Shown in pieces: positions 1 to 5,387 of a stretch of 6,120 nt of DNA. A program made the position numbers and the translations under genes. This stretch comes from an uncultured Ruminococcus sp. (GTDB lineage Bacteria; Bacillota; Clostridia; Oscillospirales; Ruminococcaceae): the NCBI GenBank assembly GCA_947176565.1, contig CAMWRC010000088.1, forward strand, positions 1 to 6,120. The letters are read 5' to 3'. Numbering within the stretch: the stretch's first letter is position 1; every line of letters starts with the position of its first letter. Under the pieces are notes generated by a model. It was not told the DNA's origin. It saw only the letters and a list, made by a program, of their open reading frames with translations, and searched no databases.

Positions 1-289
1 GAGTAAATGTATCGCTTATAATGATTGTCTGGCAGATTGAACGCAGTTCATCAAGAAATTCCTTTGCGCCGGGCATAGGGTCAATCTTTGCGATTGTTTC
101 CTGAATTTCTTTCAGTCCGAGACCATGTTCTTTAAGAATATTGATACGGTAATTCATAAGCTTATCGTAATCGGGTTCATCGCGTGTAGTTTTTCTGAGT
201 TCCGGAATACCGCTTGCTTCTGCGAAAGCTATCCATATTTCGGGAACCAGTACGCCTTCAAGGTCAAGACAGGTGATATACATTGACAT
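1..289 (-). CDS. thrH: ThrH, phosphoserine phosphatase / phosphoserine:homoserine phosphotransferase (5' part only)
   Basis: HAD-superfamily enzyme. The family (characterised as ThrH in Pseudomonas aeruginosa) dephosphorylates phosphoserine and can pass the phosphate to homoserine, linking serine and threonine synthesis in the cytoplasm. Only the first 96 residues of a protein normally about 205 long are present; the gene runs off the left edge. Visible motifs are CLDLEGVLVPEIWIAFAE at residues 7-24, which holds the HAD motif I nucleophile D9 with the DLEGV form typical of ThrH rather than DxDGT; TTRDEPDYDKLM at 34-45; and motif II IIISDT with S92. Motifs III and IV lie outside the window. 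The ATG at 289-287 is chosen because GGAGG (300-304) lies 10 nt upstream; a second in-frame ATG at 283 would be 16 nt away. It has its own promoter and is transcribed away from the neighbouring surface-protein gene. The assignment rests on remembered near-identical stretches with ThrH and is quite secure. Confidence 0.93.
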   Translation of the reverse strand, partial: MSMYITCLDLEGVLVPEIWIAFAEASGIPELRKTTRDEPDYDKLMNYRINILKEHGLGLKEIQETIAKIDPMPGAKEFLDELRSICQTIIISDTFT

Positions 290-358
290 AGATTAAAAAC
301 CTCCATATATGCGGAAAGTGACCGTGAAACCGGTACAGCTTCCATATTTTACGATTAT

Positions 359-387
359 ATTATACATCATAATTTTTTATTTGTAAA
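359..387 (-). promoter_or_regulatory. Sigma-A type promoter of thrH
   Basis: On the minus strand, TTTACA (-35, 387-382) and TATAAT (-10, 364-359) are separated by exactly 17 bp. A start about 7 nt past the -10, near 352, would give a leader of roughly 60 nt before the thrH ATG. I saw no riboswitch or T-box-sized structure in that leader. Confidence 0.75.
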
Positions 388-436
388 CCGCAGCAGTTGA
401 TTTTATAATTTTTTCGTCAATCTGCACAAAATATGA

Positions 437-466
437 ATTGCTTTTCTGTAACATGAATATGAAAAT
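437..466 (+). repeat. Upstream element, copy A of a 30-bp direct repeat
   Basis: Copy A begins ATTGCTTTTCTGT and ends TGAAAAT. It matches 604-633 without gaps at 26 of 30 positions, an offset of 167 bp, and all four differences are transitions (positions 450, 452, 453, 459). It ends 15 nt before the -35 of promoter A, so it could be an activator site or the remains of a duplicated promoter region. The distinction cannot be made from this window. Confidence 0.75.
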
Positions 467-481
467 ATTTCCTGAATTTTC

Positions 482-510
482 TTGAAAGATTTATATTTTT
501 ATGATATAAT
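482..510 (+). promoter_or_regulatory. Promoter A, without an intact downstream gene of its own
   Basis: TTGAAA (-35, 482-487) and TATAAT (-10, 505-510) are separated by 17 bp, and a TG at 502-503 makes an extended -10. A transcript would start near 517. The first thing it would read is an SD-like AAGGAG (541-546) followed by the dockerin-like relict, then the second promoter and the surface-protein gene. It may therefore be an orphaned promoter or a second start for the surface-protein transcript. Confidence 0.6.
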
Positions 511-542
511 AATAAAACATATGTCCGAATTATTAAATTTAA

Positions 543-602
543 GGAGACGGAATTTCAGCTCTTGATGCACTTGAAATTCAGAAAATTCTTGCAAACGGTT
601 AA
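543..602 (+). pseudogene. Relict resembling the C-terminal end of a dockerin-type repeat
   Basis: Read in the frame starting at 543, the DNA encodes GDGISALDALEIQKILANG and then TAA (600-602). This looks like the second half of a dockerin / EF-hand-like Ca-binding repeat, whose usual form is DxNxDGxIxxxDAxxIxxxL, at the very end of a secreted protein. One residue between G and I appears to be missing, and an in-frame TAA at 540-542 sits directly upstream, so only about 19 codons remain. No ATG, GTG or TTG opens this frame. An ATT at 552 is 5 nt after AAGGAG, which is too weak to call a gene. I read it as a deletion scar. A chance match in such a short stretch is possible, although the ordered D, A, L, I, L pattern argues against it. 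Confidence 0.4.
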
Positions 603-603
603 G

Positions 604-633
604 ATTGCTTTTCTGTGATGTGAATGTGAAAAT
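604..633 (+). repeat. Upstream element, copy B of the 30-bp direct repeat
   Basis: Copy B of the element at 437-466 (26 of 30 identical). It begins 2 nt after the stop codon of the dockerin-like relict and ends 24 nt before the -35 of promoter B. That spacing is 9 nt longer than in copy A, close to one helical turn, as might be tolerated by a DNA-binding activator. Function is inferred from position only. Confidence 0.75.
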
Positions 634-657
634 GATGTAAATGTTTCATGAACCCTC

Positions 658-685
658 TTGACTTATTTTTCAGGTATGTTATAAT
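658..685 (+). promoter_or_regulatory. Promoter B, for the SPKTG surface-protein gene
   Basis: TTGACT (-35, 658-663) and TATAAT (-10, 680-685) have a 16-bp spacer, and a TG at 677-678 makes an extended -10. Transcription from near 692 would give a leader of about 100 nt before the ATG at 792. This promoter also shows that an in-frame ATG at 648 is not the start of the downstream gene, because it lies upstream of the -35. Confidence 0.72.
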
Positions 686-791
686 AATAACAGGATATAA
701 TGTTTATGTCGTCTGTATTTTTACCGGACGTATAATAATATTATCCATTCGTCATAAGCAACAGGACAACATCATTCAGGAGGTCATAATT

Positions 792-1349
792 ATGAAATCT
801 TTAACAAAACTTACAGCATGGGCTATTGCTCTTGCTATCACATCTACAGCAGGTGCAGTATCTGCTTTCGCGGAGGGCGATGAACCGTCGGATTTAATAC
901 CGGCTGTTACTGAAGCTCCCGATGAGGAAACCGAGGGAGAAGATGACGGTCAGGAAGAAGCCGGAAATGGAGATTCAGAAAATGATGAAGCCGGCGGAGA
1001 AGCGGGCGATAATGAACAGGACGAACCGGCAGTCACAACATCAACAACCGAAACTGAAATTCTTACAACAACCGAAGCAGTTCCGGAAATAATACCGGAG
1101 ACCACAACAGAAACAGTAGCAGAGATTATCCCCATGATTTCTGATACAGGCACTGCGGCAGTTCTTACAAGTACGGCATCGAATACAACAACAACTGCAA
1201 CAGCTACAACTTCTACCACAAAGAAAACTTCATCTAAGAATACAGCTGATTCACCGAAGACAGGCGATGCAGGAGTGGTTGCCGCCGTGGGTACTGCCGG
1301 TCTTGCCGCAGCAGCATTATTCATCGCGAAAAAGAAAAAACGCAGCTGA
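792..1349 (+). CDS. Secreted Glu/Thr-rich cell-wall protein with SPKTG sortase signal
   Basis: The ATG at 792 is preceded by AGGAGGT (778-784) at 7 nt. An upstream in-frame ATG at 648 lies before the promoter and is rejected. The 185-aa product has a signal peptide (K3 and K6, hydrophobic core 8-24, probable cleavage after AFA27). An acidic stretch rich in E, D and G follows (about 28-79), then a Thr/Ser/Ala-rich stretch (81-153) likely to be extended or glycosylated. That stretch includes a 12-residue duplication ending in EIIP (92-103 and 104-115). The C-terminus is a complete sorting signal: SPKTG at 154-158, a hydrophobic segment 160-179, and the KKKKRS tail. In Clostridia, class B sortases such as that of Clostridioides difficile recognise (S/N/P)PxTG, so attachment to peptidoglycan is expected. 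No sortase gene is in the window. There is no recognisable folded domain, so it may be a wall spacer, stalk or decoy. Exact function is unknown. Confidence 0.88.
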   Translation: MKSLTKLTAWAIALAITSTAGAVSAFAEGDEPSDLIPAVTEAPDEETEGEDDGQEEAGNGDSENDEAGGEAGDNEQDEPAVTTSTTETEILTTTEAVPEIIPETTTETVAEIIPMISDTGTAAVLTSTASNTTTTATATTSTTKKTSSKNTADSPKTGDAGVVAAVGTAGLAAAALFIAKKKKRS

Positions 1350-1372
1350 TAGATTTTATTATTTTTCTGATT

Positions 1373-1410
1373 AAAAAGGCTGTACGGGATTTTCCGTACA
1401 GCCTTTGTTT
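1373..1410. terminator. Bidirectional rho-independent terminator between convergent genes
   Basis: A perfect 13-bp stem, AAAGGCTGTACGG (1375-1387) against CCGTACAGCCTTT (1394-1406), closes a 6-nt loop. On the plus strand it is followed by TTTGTTT and ends the surface-protein transcript. On the minus strand, TTTTT (1377-1373) follows the stem and ends the rmuC transcript, whose stop codon is at 1411-1409, three bases from the hairpin. Confidence 0.92.
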
Positions 1411-2692
1411 AGTCTGTGTCAATATCTGATTCGCTGTCATTTTCAGTAATATTTCTGAGACGACGATTTATAGCTCTTGTACGCGTTCCGATAAGGCGTT
1501 CGAGTTCCTCATCAGCCTGACGCAGACGATTCCTCGTGCTTTCGAGAACCTCCTGAAACTTTCCAAATTCTTTCTTAGCGGCTTCAAGAATCTGCCATAC
1601 TTCGCTGCTTTTCTTGTGAACTGCAAGCGTGCGGAATCCCATCTGCAAGCTGTTCAGCATTGCCGCCATAGTTGACGGACCGGCTATATTTATCCGGTAA
1701 TCGCGCTGTAATATTTCCACAAGTCCCATATTGACGACTTCGGCATACAGACCCTCAAACGGCAGGAACATAATGGCAAAATCCGTAGTATACGGCGGCT
1801 TGATATACTTATCAGATATACTTTTAGCACATCGCTTTATTTCAGTTTCAAGAGCTGAACGCCGTCTGCTGAGTTTCGCCGGATTTCCTGATTCATACGC
1901 GCTGAGAAGCTTTGAATATGTATCGCCCGGAAATTTTGAATCTATAGGCAGATATATGCAGTCTCCGCGGTCATCGCCGGGGAGTTTTACTGCAAAATCA
2001 ACTTTTTCCGGCGAATGGGGAACTACTGAAATCTGTGTGCCGTACTGTTCCGGAGCAAGAATTTCATCAAGAATCGCTCCAAGTTGGATTTCTCCCATTA
2101 TGCCGCGCGTCTTGACATTTGAGAGAACATTTTTCAAATCAGATACACCTGATGCAACGTTTTTCATTTCTCCGAGACTTTCATAGACTTCTGTAAGTCG
2201 TCTGCTTACTGTTTCAAATGAACGTGATATTTTATCATCAAGAGTTTTCTGAAGTTTTTCGTTGACTGCATCGTTGATTTTATCAAGGCTCTGCTGATTT
2301 TCAGCGCGGAGTTTCTCCATGCTTCTGAAATTTGAAATACGTATTTTTTCTAAATTCTCACGGTTTTCGTGGTTAAGCGTTTTCATTTCAAGCTCAATTT
2401 TTTCGAGAACTTCAATTGAATGCTGCTGCTGGATTTCCTGAGACTGCCGGAGTTCGCTGCCAAGAAGTGATATCTGCGATACTATGGAATCGCTCATTCG
2501 TACAGATTGGTCCATAAGCTGTTTATTCTGATTCTCGTTTGTATATCTTAGTATTTCAAAAAGTTTTTTCAGTTCCGAAATATCTTTTTTGCTTATGTCC
2601 TTATTGTTTCCTGCCATTTTAAGTATAATCAGGATAGCAAATATAAGCATAAAAAAATTAAGTACCGCCAGTATTAATATAGCAGACTCCAA
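1409..2692 (-). CDS. rmuC: RmuC family DNA recombination protein
   Basis: RmuC proteins are predicted nucleases of the PD-(D/E)XK superfamily; in Escherichia coli loss of RmuC raises inversion frequency at short inverted repeats. The 427-aa product has the full family layout. It starts with an N-terminal membrane anchor (about 4-25), then a long coiled coil rich in E, K, Q and R (about 33-165), then the RmuC core (about 180-375). Core motifs are RGIMGEIQLGAILDEIL (196-212), D232 followed by LPIDSKFP (248-255) with the D251-x-K253 pair, IMFLPFEGLYAE (307-318), and GPSTMAAMLNSLQMGFRT (338-355). The tail is charged and acidic. Translation should start at TTG (2692-2690), 7 nt after AAGGAG (2705-2700); the first ATG is 14 codons inside the membrane anchor and lacks a site. 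It is 13 nt downstream of the PIN-like gene and presumably co-transcribed with it. Confidence 0.93.
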   Translation of the reverse strand: MESAILILAVLNFFMLIFAILIILKMAGNNKDISKKDISELKKLFEILRYTNENQNKQLMDQSVRMSDSIVSQISLLGSELRQSQEIQQQHSIEVLEKIELEMKTLNHENRENLEKIRISNFRSMEKLRAENQQSLDKINDAVNEKLQKTLDDKISRSFETVSRRLTEVYESLGEMKNVASGVSDLKNVLSNVKTRGIMGEIQLGAILDEILAPEQYGTQISVVPHSPEKVDFAVKLPGDDRGDCIYLPIDSKFPGDTYSKLLSAYESGNPAKLSRRRSALETEIKRCAKSISDKYIKPPYTTDFAIMFLPFEGLYAEVVNMGLVEILQRDYRINIAGPSTMAAMLNSLQMGFRTLAVHKKSSEVWQILEAAKKEFGKFQEVLESTRNRLRQADEELERLIGTRTRAINRRLRNITENDSESDIDTD

Positions 2693-2705
2693 AAGAATGC
2701 TCCTT

Positions 2706-3551
2706 TCACGGAAGTAATTTTTTGATTAAAGCGTAATATTCCTTTCCGGAATCCAGACCGTATTTATTTATTATATTATTATAAAGATTTTTTTTATAGT
2801 CCGGCTTTCTGACATTTTCGACAATATGCTTTATTATGTAATTGATTATTTCCGAGGCGATACCCTCTTCTGTAAGTTTCTGTCTGACTATATTTCCGGT
2901 TTTTTCTGTTATCTGTTCAAAGAATATCTGTTCATACTTTCCGATTATTGGTTTTACAGTAAGGAGAATATTCGGGATTTTTTTCTGTTTTTCCAGATTT
3001 ATAATCTCGGACGTGATAAAATCACAGTTGCCGAGATTTTTTACTGCAATATCCGCGACATTCTGTGCTACAGGCTTCATTTTCGGATTATGAATCAGTA
3101 CCGCTGTAATCTCACGCCGGAAATTTATTTTTACTTCGGGACGGAGTGTTGGTTTTATCACAGCTGTTCCGATTTCAGCTTTTTTTGATTCTTTTTTTGA
3201 GATGTAGGGACGCCGGAGAATCTTTGAACCTGTTTTCTCAGTCCAGAAGTTCATGATATTGTCATAATCGGTATCCTTGCTGATTATGACATATTTACAT
3301 TCGCGGTTTTTATTTCTGCCGATAAGGTATCCGAGATAAGAGCCGAGATGCATATCAAGCGATTGTTTTCCGGCTGAAACTTTGTACATAATAAGTTTTG
3401 CTTCGCCGTGATACTGAATTATATCTATGTCAATATTTTTAGCATTATCAGTATAGAACAGGATTATATGGTCTTTTTTTTTCAATTTTTCACAGCCGAT
3501 AAGACCGGTATTTTTCATGTTTTCAAAATCCACAAGATAAAACGTAGTAAT
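2706..3551 (-). CDS. PIN/NYN-like domain protein, predicted RNase, with probable ATT start
   Basis: The N-terminal part resembles PIN/NYN-like RNase domains. Numbered from the start given here, these are TFYLVDFENMK (3-13) with D8 on the first strand, HIILFYTDNAK (28-38), GKQSLDMHLGSYLGYLIG (61-78) with D66, and YVIISKDTDYDNIMNFW (87-103) with D93, D95 and D97. The acidic residues are suitable for metal-dependent RNA cleavage. A Lys-rich linker (about 119-150) leads to a helical C-terminal domain ending YNNIINKYG...EYYALIKKLL, which may bind RNA. Start choice: the longest frame begins with ATG at 3602, but that has no Shine-Dalgarno and lies in the -35 box of the divergent gene. AAAGGTGG (3568-3561) is 9 nt before an in-frame ATT (3551), which gives MTTFYLVDFEN, where I expect this family to begin. 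The product would be 281 aa (298 from the ATG). It is first gene of an operon with rmuC. Activity and target are unknown. Confidence 0.82.
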   Translation of the reverse strand: MTTFYLVDFENMKNTGLIGCEKLKKKDHIILFYTDNAKNIDIDIIQYHGEAKLIMYKVSAGKQSLDMHLGSYLGYLIGRNKNRECKYVIISKDTDYDNIMNFWTEKTGSKILRRPYISKKESKKAEIGTAVIKPTLRPEVKINFRREITAVLIHNPKMKPVAQNVADIAVKNLGNCDFITSEIINLEKQKKIPNILLTVKPIIGKYEQIFFEQITEKTGNIVRQKLTEEGIASEIINYIIKHIVENVRKPDYKKNLYNNIINKYGLDSGKEYYALIKKLLP

Positions 3552-3595
3552 AGAAATATACCACCTTTCTTTCAGAAATATCTTAAAGAAGTATA

Positions 3596-3624
3596 TTGAC
3601 ATTTCTGTTAAGTTAGTTTATAAT
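3596..3624 (+). promoter_or_regulatory. Perfect consensus promoter for the CPBP protease gene
   Basis: TTGACA (-35, 3596-3601), a 17-bp spacer, and TATAAT (-10, 3619-3624) match the sigma-A consensus at all twelve positions. The start site is expected near 3630-3632, exactly where the Shine-Dalgarno begins, so the leader would be only about 10-13 nt. The -10 is partly symmetric: on the minus strand 3622-3617 reads TATAAA and could serve the divergent PIN-rmuC unit. Confidence 0.85.
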
Positions 3625-3640
3625 GTAACAGGGAGGGATT

Positions 3641-4642
3641 ATGATGGAAAAATATTCAAACAAAGCTTTAAGAAAAGCGTCAAATTACAATTCAGCCATG
3701 TTGCTGCTTTTTCTGATACTTGTATTAGCAGGTCAGATTATTCTGTCATTAATTTTTTATTTTCTGAAAGTGAACGAAGATGTACAGAGGCTGGTGCTTT
3801 TTTCATATCAGTATCTTGTATGCGTACCTGTTCCGATATTGTTGTTCAGACTTACAAAATCCGGAAAAGAAGCTCCTAAACTGAAAGAATGCCTGTGCAG
3901 ACCAAAACAATCCGCATGGTGGATTGTCCGCTGGATATTCATATGCCTGTTTCTGATATATGCTTCGAGTATTGCATCAAATATATTTTTCAGCATACTT
4001 CAGATGCTTCTCGGAACTGAACTTCACCCGATTGATATGTCGGCGGAGAACAATGCAGTTTCACGGTTTACAAATATTTTCGCAATGGTGATACTTGCGC
4101 CTGTTTTTGAGGAAATACTCATGCGCGGCACTTTTCTCCGGAATACCGGACGTTATGGAACATGGTCAGCGATATTCACAAGTGCGGTGATGTTCGGGCT
4201 GTGGCATATGAATTACGAGCAGGAGATATACGCGGCAGTTATGGGAATCTGTTCCGGATTTCTTCTGGTAAAGACGCAGTCGCTTATTCCGTCGATAATA
4301 CTTCATATGTCAATGAATACTATAGGTGCTGTGCAGTCTTTGTTTATCGGAAATATTGATATGGAAAAAATGCAGAGCGGCGATTCAGCATATATCATGG
4401 AGCATTTCGCAGATGTAATGCCGCTTATGGCGTGCGGAATGATAATTCTGCTATCTTCGGCAACCGGATTTGTAATGCTGATTCTGGAAATAATCCTGCA
4501 CCGTGAAAGCTTCCGTATTGAGCCGAAATGCAGTGAAGCGTCAGAACTGAAAAAATTTGCGGTTTATTTCACAGCACCGGTGACAATAGTTCTTGTTCTG
4601 ATTCTTATAGGTATCACTGTTCTCAACGCATCGTCGGTCTGA
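3641..4642 (+). CDS. CPBP (Abi) family intramembrane metalloprotease
   Basis: Multi-pass membrane protein of 333 aa with the three CPBP/Abi motifs: EEILMRG (E157, E158, R162), FGLWH with H189, and HMSMN with H222 and N226. These residues form the active site in the Rce1-like intramembrane protease family, whose bacterial members process membrane-bound substrates and peptides and are often linked to bacteriocin immunity. Hydrophobic segments lie near 20-42, 50-70, 93-122, 143-156, 174-190, 196-210, 214-235, 258-287 and 308-328, so roughly eight membrane passes are likely. Two ATGs occur in tandem (3641 and 3644). GGAGG (3632-3636) is 4 nt from the first and 7 nt from the second, so the second may be the real start. 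The gene stands alone between a divergent promoter region and a terminator. No bacteriocin gene or cleavable substrate is visible nearby, so its substrate is unknown. Confidence 0.9.
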   Translation: MMEKYSNKALRKASNYNSAMLLLFLILVLAGQIILSLIFYFLKVNEDVQRLVLFSYQYLVCVPVPILLFRLTKSGKEAPKLKECLCRPKQSAWWIVRWIFICLFLIYASSIASNIFFSILQMLLGTELHPIDMSAENNAVSRFTNIFAMVILAPVFEEILMRGTFLRNTGRYGTWSAIFTSAVMFGLWHMNYEQEIYAAVMGICSGFLLVKTQSLIPSIILHMSMNTIGAVQSLFIGNIDMEKMQSGDSAYIMEHFADVMPLMACGMIILLSSATGFVMLILEIILHRESFRIEPKCSEASELKKFAVYFTAPVTIVLVLILIGITVLNASSV

Positions 4643-4671
4643 GAAAAACAAGGCATATAATAAATATATTT

Positions 4672-4703
4672 ACAGCCCTTCGGAACAAAATCCAAAGGGC
4701 TGT
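4672..4703. terminator. Bidirectional terminator between convergent CPBP and two-TM genes
   Basis: A 9-bp stem, ACAGCCCTT (4672-4680) against AAGGGCTGT (4695-4703), is extended inward after one mismatch by GGA/TCC (4682-4684, 4691-4693) around a 6-nt loop. On the minus strand the following sequence is T-rich (AAATATATTTATTA), and on the plus strand it is TATTATC. The hairpin lies 29 nt after the CPBP stop and 21 nt after the stop of the convergent gene at 4725, so it probably serves both. Confidence 0.78.
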
Positions 4704-4724
4704 TATTATCAGCAGTCAGGATTG

Positions 4725-5246
4725 CTATTTTATGATTACGCCCCAGCTGTTCTGACCGACTTTGCTGTATATGTAAAGAACAATCTGTTTTTTCTGATAC
4801 TTATAGTAGAAAAATGTTCCTGTTGCTGCCGCAATTGAAAGAACAACCGCAAGGATAATACCGGCAACGCCTTTTACCGCCAGAATCATTATCAGCCATA
4901 TAATGACAATTGCAGCTATGAGGATAGGAAGATAGAAGTCTATAAATCCTCTGCTGGTTATTTTAATATAGTGCATGATGTCTTTTTCCTGTAGGTTTTC
5001 GTAATGACGAGCAATAAAATCGTCGATTATTGCCCATTTGCAGAACTGTTTAAGTGTATCGAAATCCATTGTAAAGTCCTGACCGGTTTCTGTAATTCTA
5101 TAGCAGACAGTGAAGCCTCCGTTACCTTTTGGAATACAATCCATGATATGTACAAGAGTTCCGGCTTTAGCCTGACCGCTTATTGATTTGGTAACGATTA
5201 ATTTTCTGTCAACTGCTTCATCAATACTGTAAAGATATATTGCCAT
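4725..5246 (-). CDS. Two-TM membrane protein of unknown function
   Basis: I do not recognise this protein. The start given (ATG, 5246-5244) gives 173 aa. Three codons upstream is another ATG (5255), but AAAGGA directly abuts it, leaving no spacing, whereas the ATG at 5246 sits 9 nt after that site. The first 95 or so residues are soluble and mixed alpha/beta in look, with no catalytic motif I can name. Two adjacent hydrophobic segments follow (about 104-123 and 124-147), separated by a single Lys-Gly turn. A short positively charged tail (KYQKKQ) and about 15 residues come last. The two segments probably form a membrane hairpin with both ends in the cytoplasm. It is preceded by its own promoter and followed by a terminator, so it is a single-gene unit. 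Reading frame, ribosome binding site and promoter all agree that it is a real gene. Confidence 0.78.
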   Translation of the reverse strand: MAIYLYSIDEAVDRKLIVTKSISGQAKAGTLVHIMDCIPKGNGGFTVCYRITETGQDFTMDFDTLKQFCKWAIIDDFIARHYENLQEKDIMHYIKITSRGFIDFYLPILIAAIVIIWLIMILAVKGVAGIILAVVLSIAAATGTFFYYKYQKKQIVLYIYSKVGQNSWGVIIK

Positions 5247-5297
5247 AAATTCCATTCCTTTCCAGTTCGCGCTCCGAACGTCGAACCATCATATAAT

Positions 5298-5326
5298 AGT
5301 ATATACTCTTTTTCATGATTTGTCAA
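5298..5326 (-). promoter_or_regulatory. Promoter of the two-TM protein gene
   Basis: On the minus strand, TTGACA (-35, 5326-5321) and TATACT (-10, 5303-5298) have a 17-bp spacer. A start near 5291 gives a leader of about 45 nt. The leader contains the small inverted repeat GTTCG (5265-5269) / CGAAC (5275-5279) with a 5-nt loop, a few bases upstream of the Shine-Dalgarno. Confidence 0.78.
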
Positions 5327-5332
5327 TAGAAT

Positions 5333-5377
5333 TTATACTCAAAGCTAACGCTTCTGAAATAATAACATCGAGTATAA
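5333..5377. repeat. 8-bp inverted repeat between the Pro/Glu-rich gene and the two-TM gene promoter
   Basis: TTATACTC (5333-5340) is perfectly repeated inverted as GAGTATAA (5370-5377), with 29 nt between. That interval itself holds AAGC-TAAC-GCTT (5342-5353). It starts 10 nt after the stop of the gene ending at 5388 and ends 6 nt before the -35 of the next promoter. It could be an unusual transcription end or a regulator site. It lacks the GC-rich stem and T run of the two clear terminators in this window. Confidence 0.45.
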
Positions 5378-5387
5378 CATAACAAAA

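Larger units (their letters stand above)
390..791. other. Long region without an intact gene: duplicated promoter element, dockerin-like relict, leader of the surface-protein gene
   Basis: This stretch between the thrH promoter and the surface-protein start is AT-rich and carries no intact protein gene. In order it holds repeat copy A (437-466), promoter A (482-510), a dockerin-tail-like relict (543-602), repeat copy B (604-633), promoter B (658-685), and a roughly 100-nt leader. The leader contains a small imperfect hairpin, with CGTCTG (710-715) against CGGACG (725-730) including one G-T pair. That hairpin has no following T run, so it is not a terminator. Very short reading frames exist here but none has a well-spaced ribosome binding site. 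Confidence 0.7.

Noticed and set aside
290..352. Riboswitch or T-box in the thrH leader.
   Set aside because: The leader is only about 60 nt, and I found neither a terminator hairpin nor a T-box-like motif in it.
521..618. Small open frames after promoter A (14 codons from ATG 521, 17 codons from ATG 565).
   Set aside because: The first would be near-leaderless and the second is 18 nt from the AAGGAG. Neither has a plausible product, and the dockerin-like frame across the same DNA explains the sequence better.
648..791. N-terminal extension of the surface protein from an ATG at 648.
   Set aside because: This ATG precedes the -35 of the gene's promoter, has no ribosome binding site, and the extension would hide the signal peptide. 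AGGAGGT before the ATG at 792 decides the start.
950..1324. 124-codon open frame on the minus strand, opposite the surface-protein gene.
   Set aside because: It is a shadow of repetitive Thr/Glu codons; the product is a Val/Ser low-complexity string with no ribosome binding site.
1731..2186. 151-codon plus-strand frame opposite rmuC.
   Set aside because: It lies wholly inside the conserved RmuC coding sequence, has no promoter or ribosome binding site, and encodes nothing recognisable.
2826..3188. Plus-strand frames rich in Phe and Tyr opposite the PIN-like gene.
   Set aside because: They are antisense shadows of Lys-rich codons in the real gene on the minus strand.
5265..5279. LexA/DinR (SOS) box suggested by GTTCG and CGAAC.
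   Set aside because: The half-sites are in the wrong order. The Firmicutes box is CGAAC-N4-GTTCG, whereas here GTTCG comes first with a 5-nt gap.
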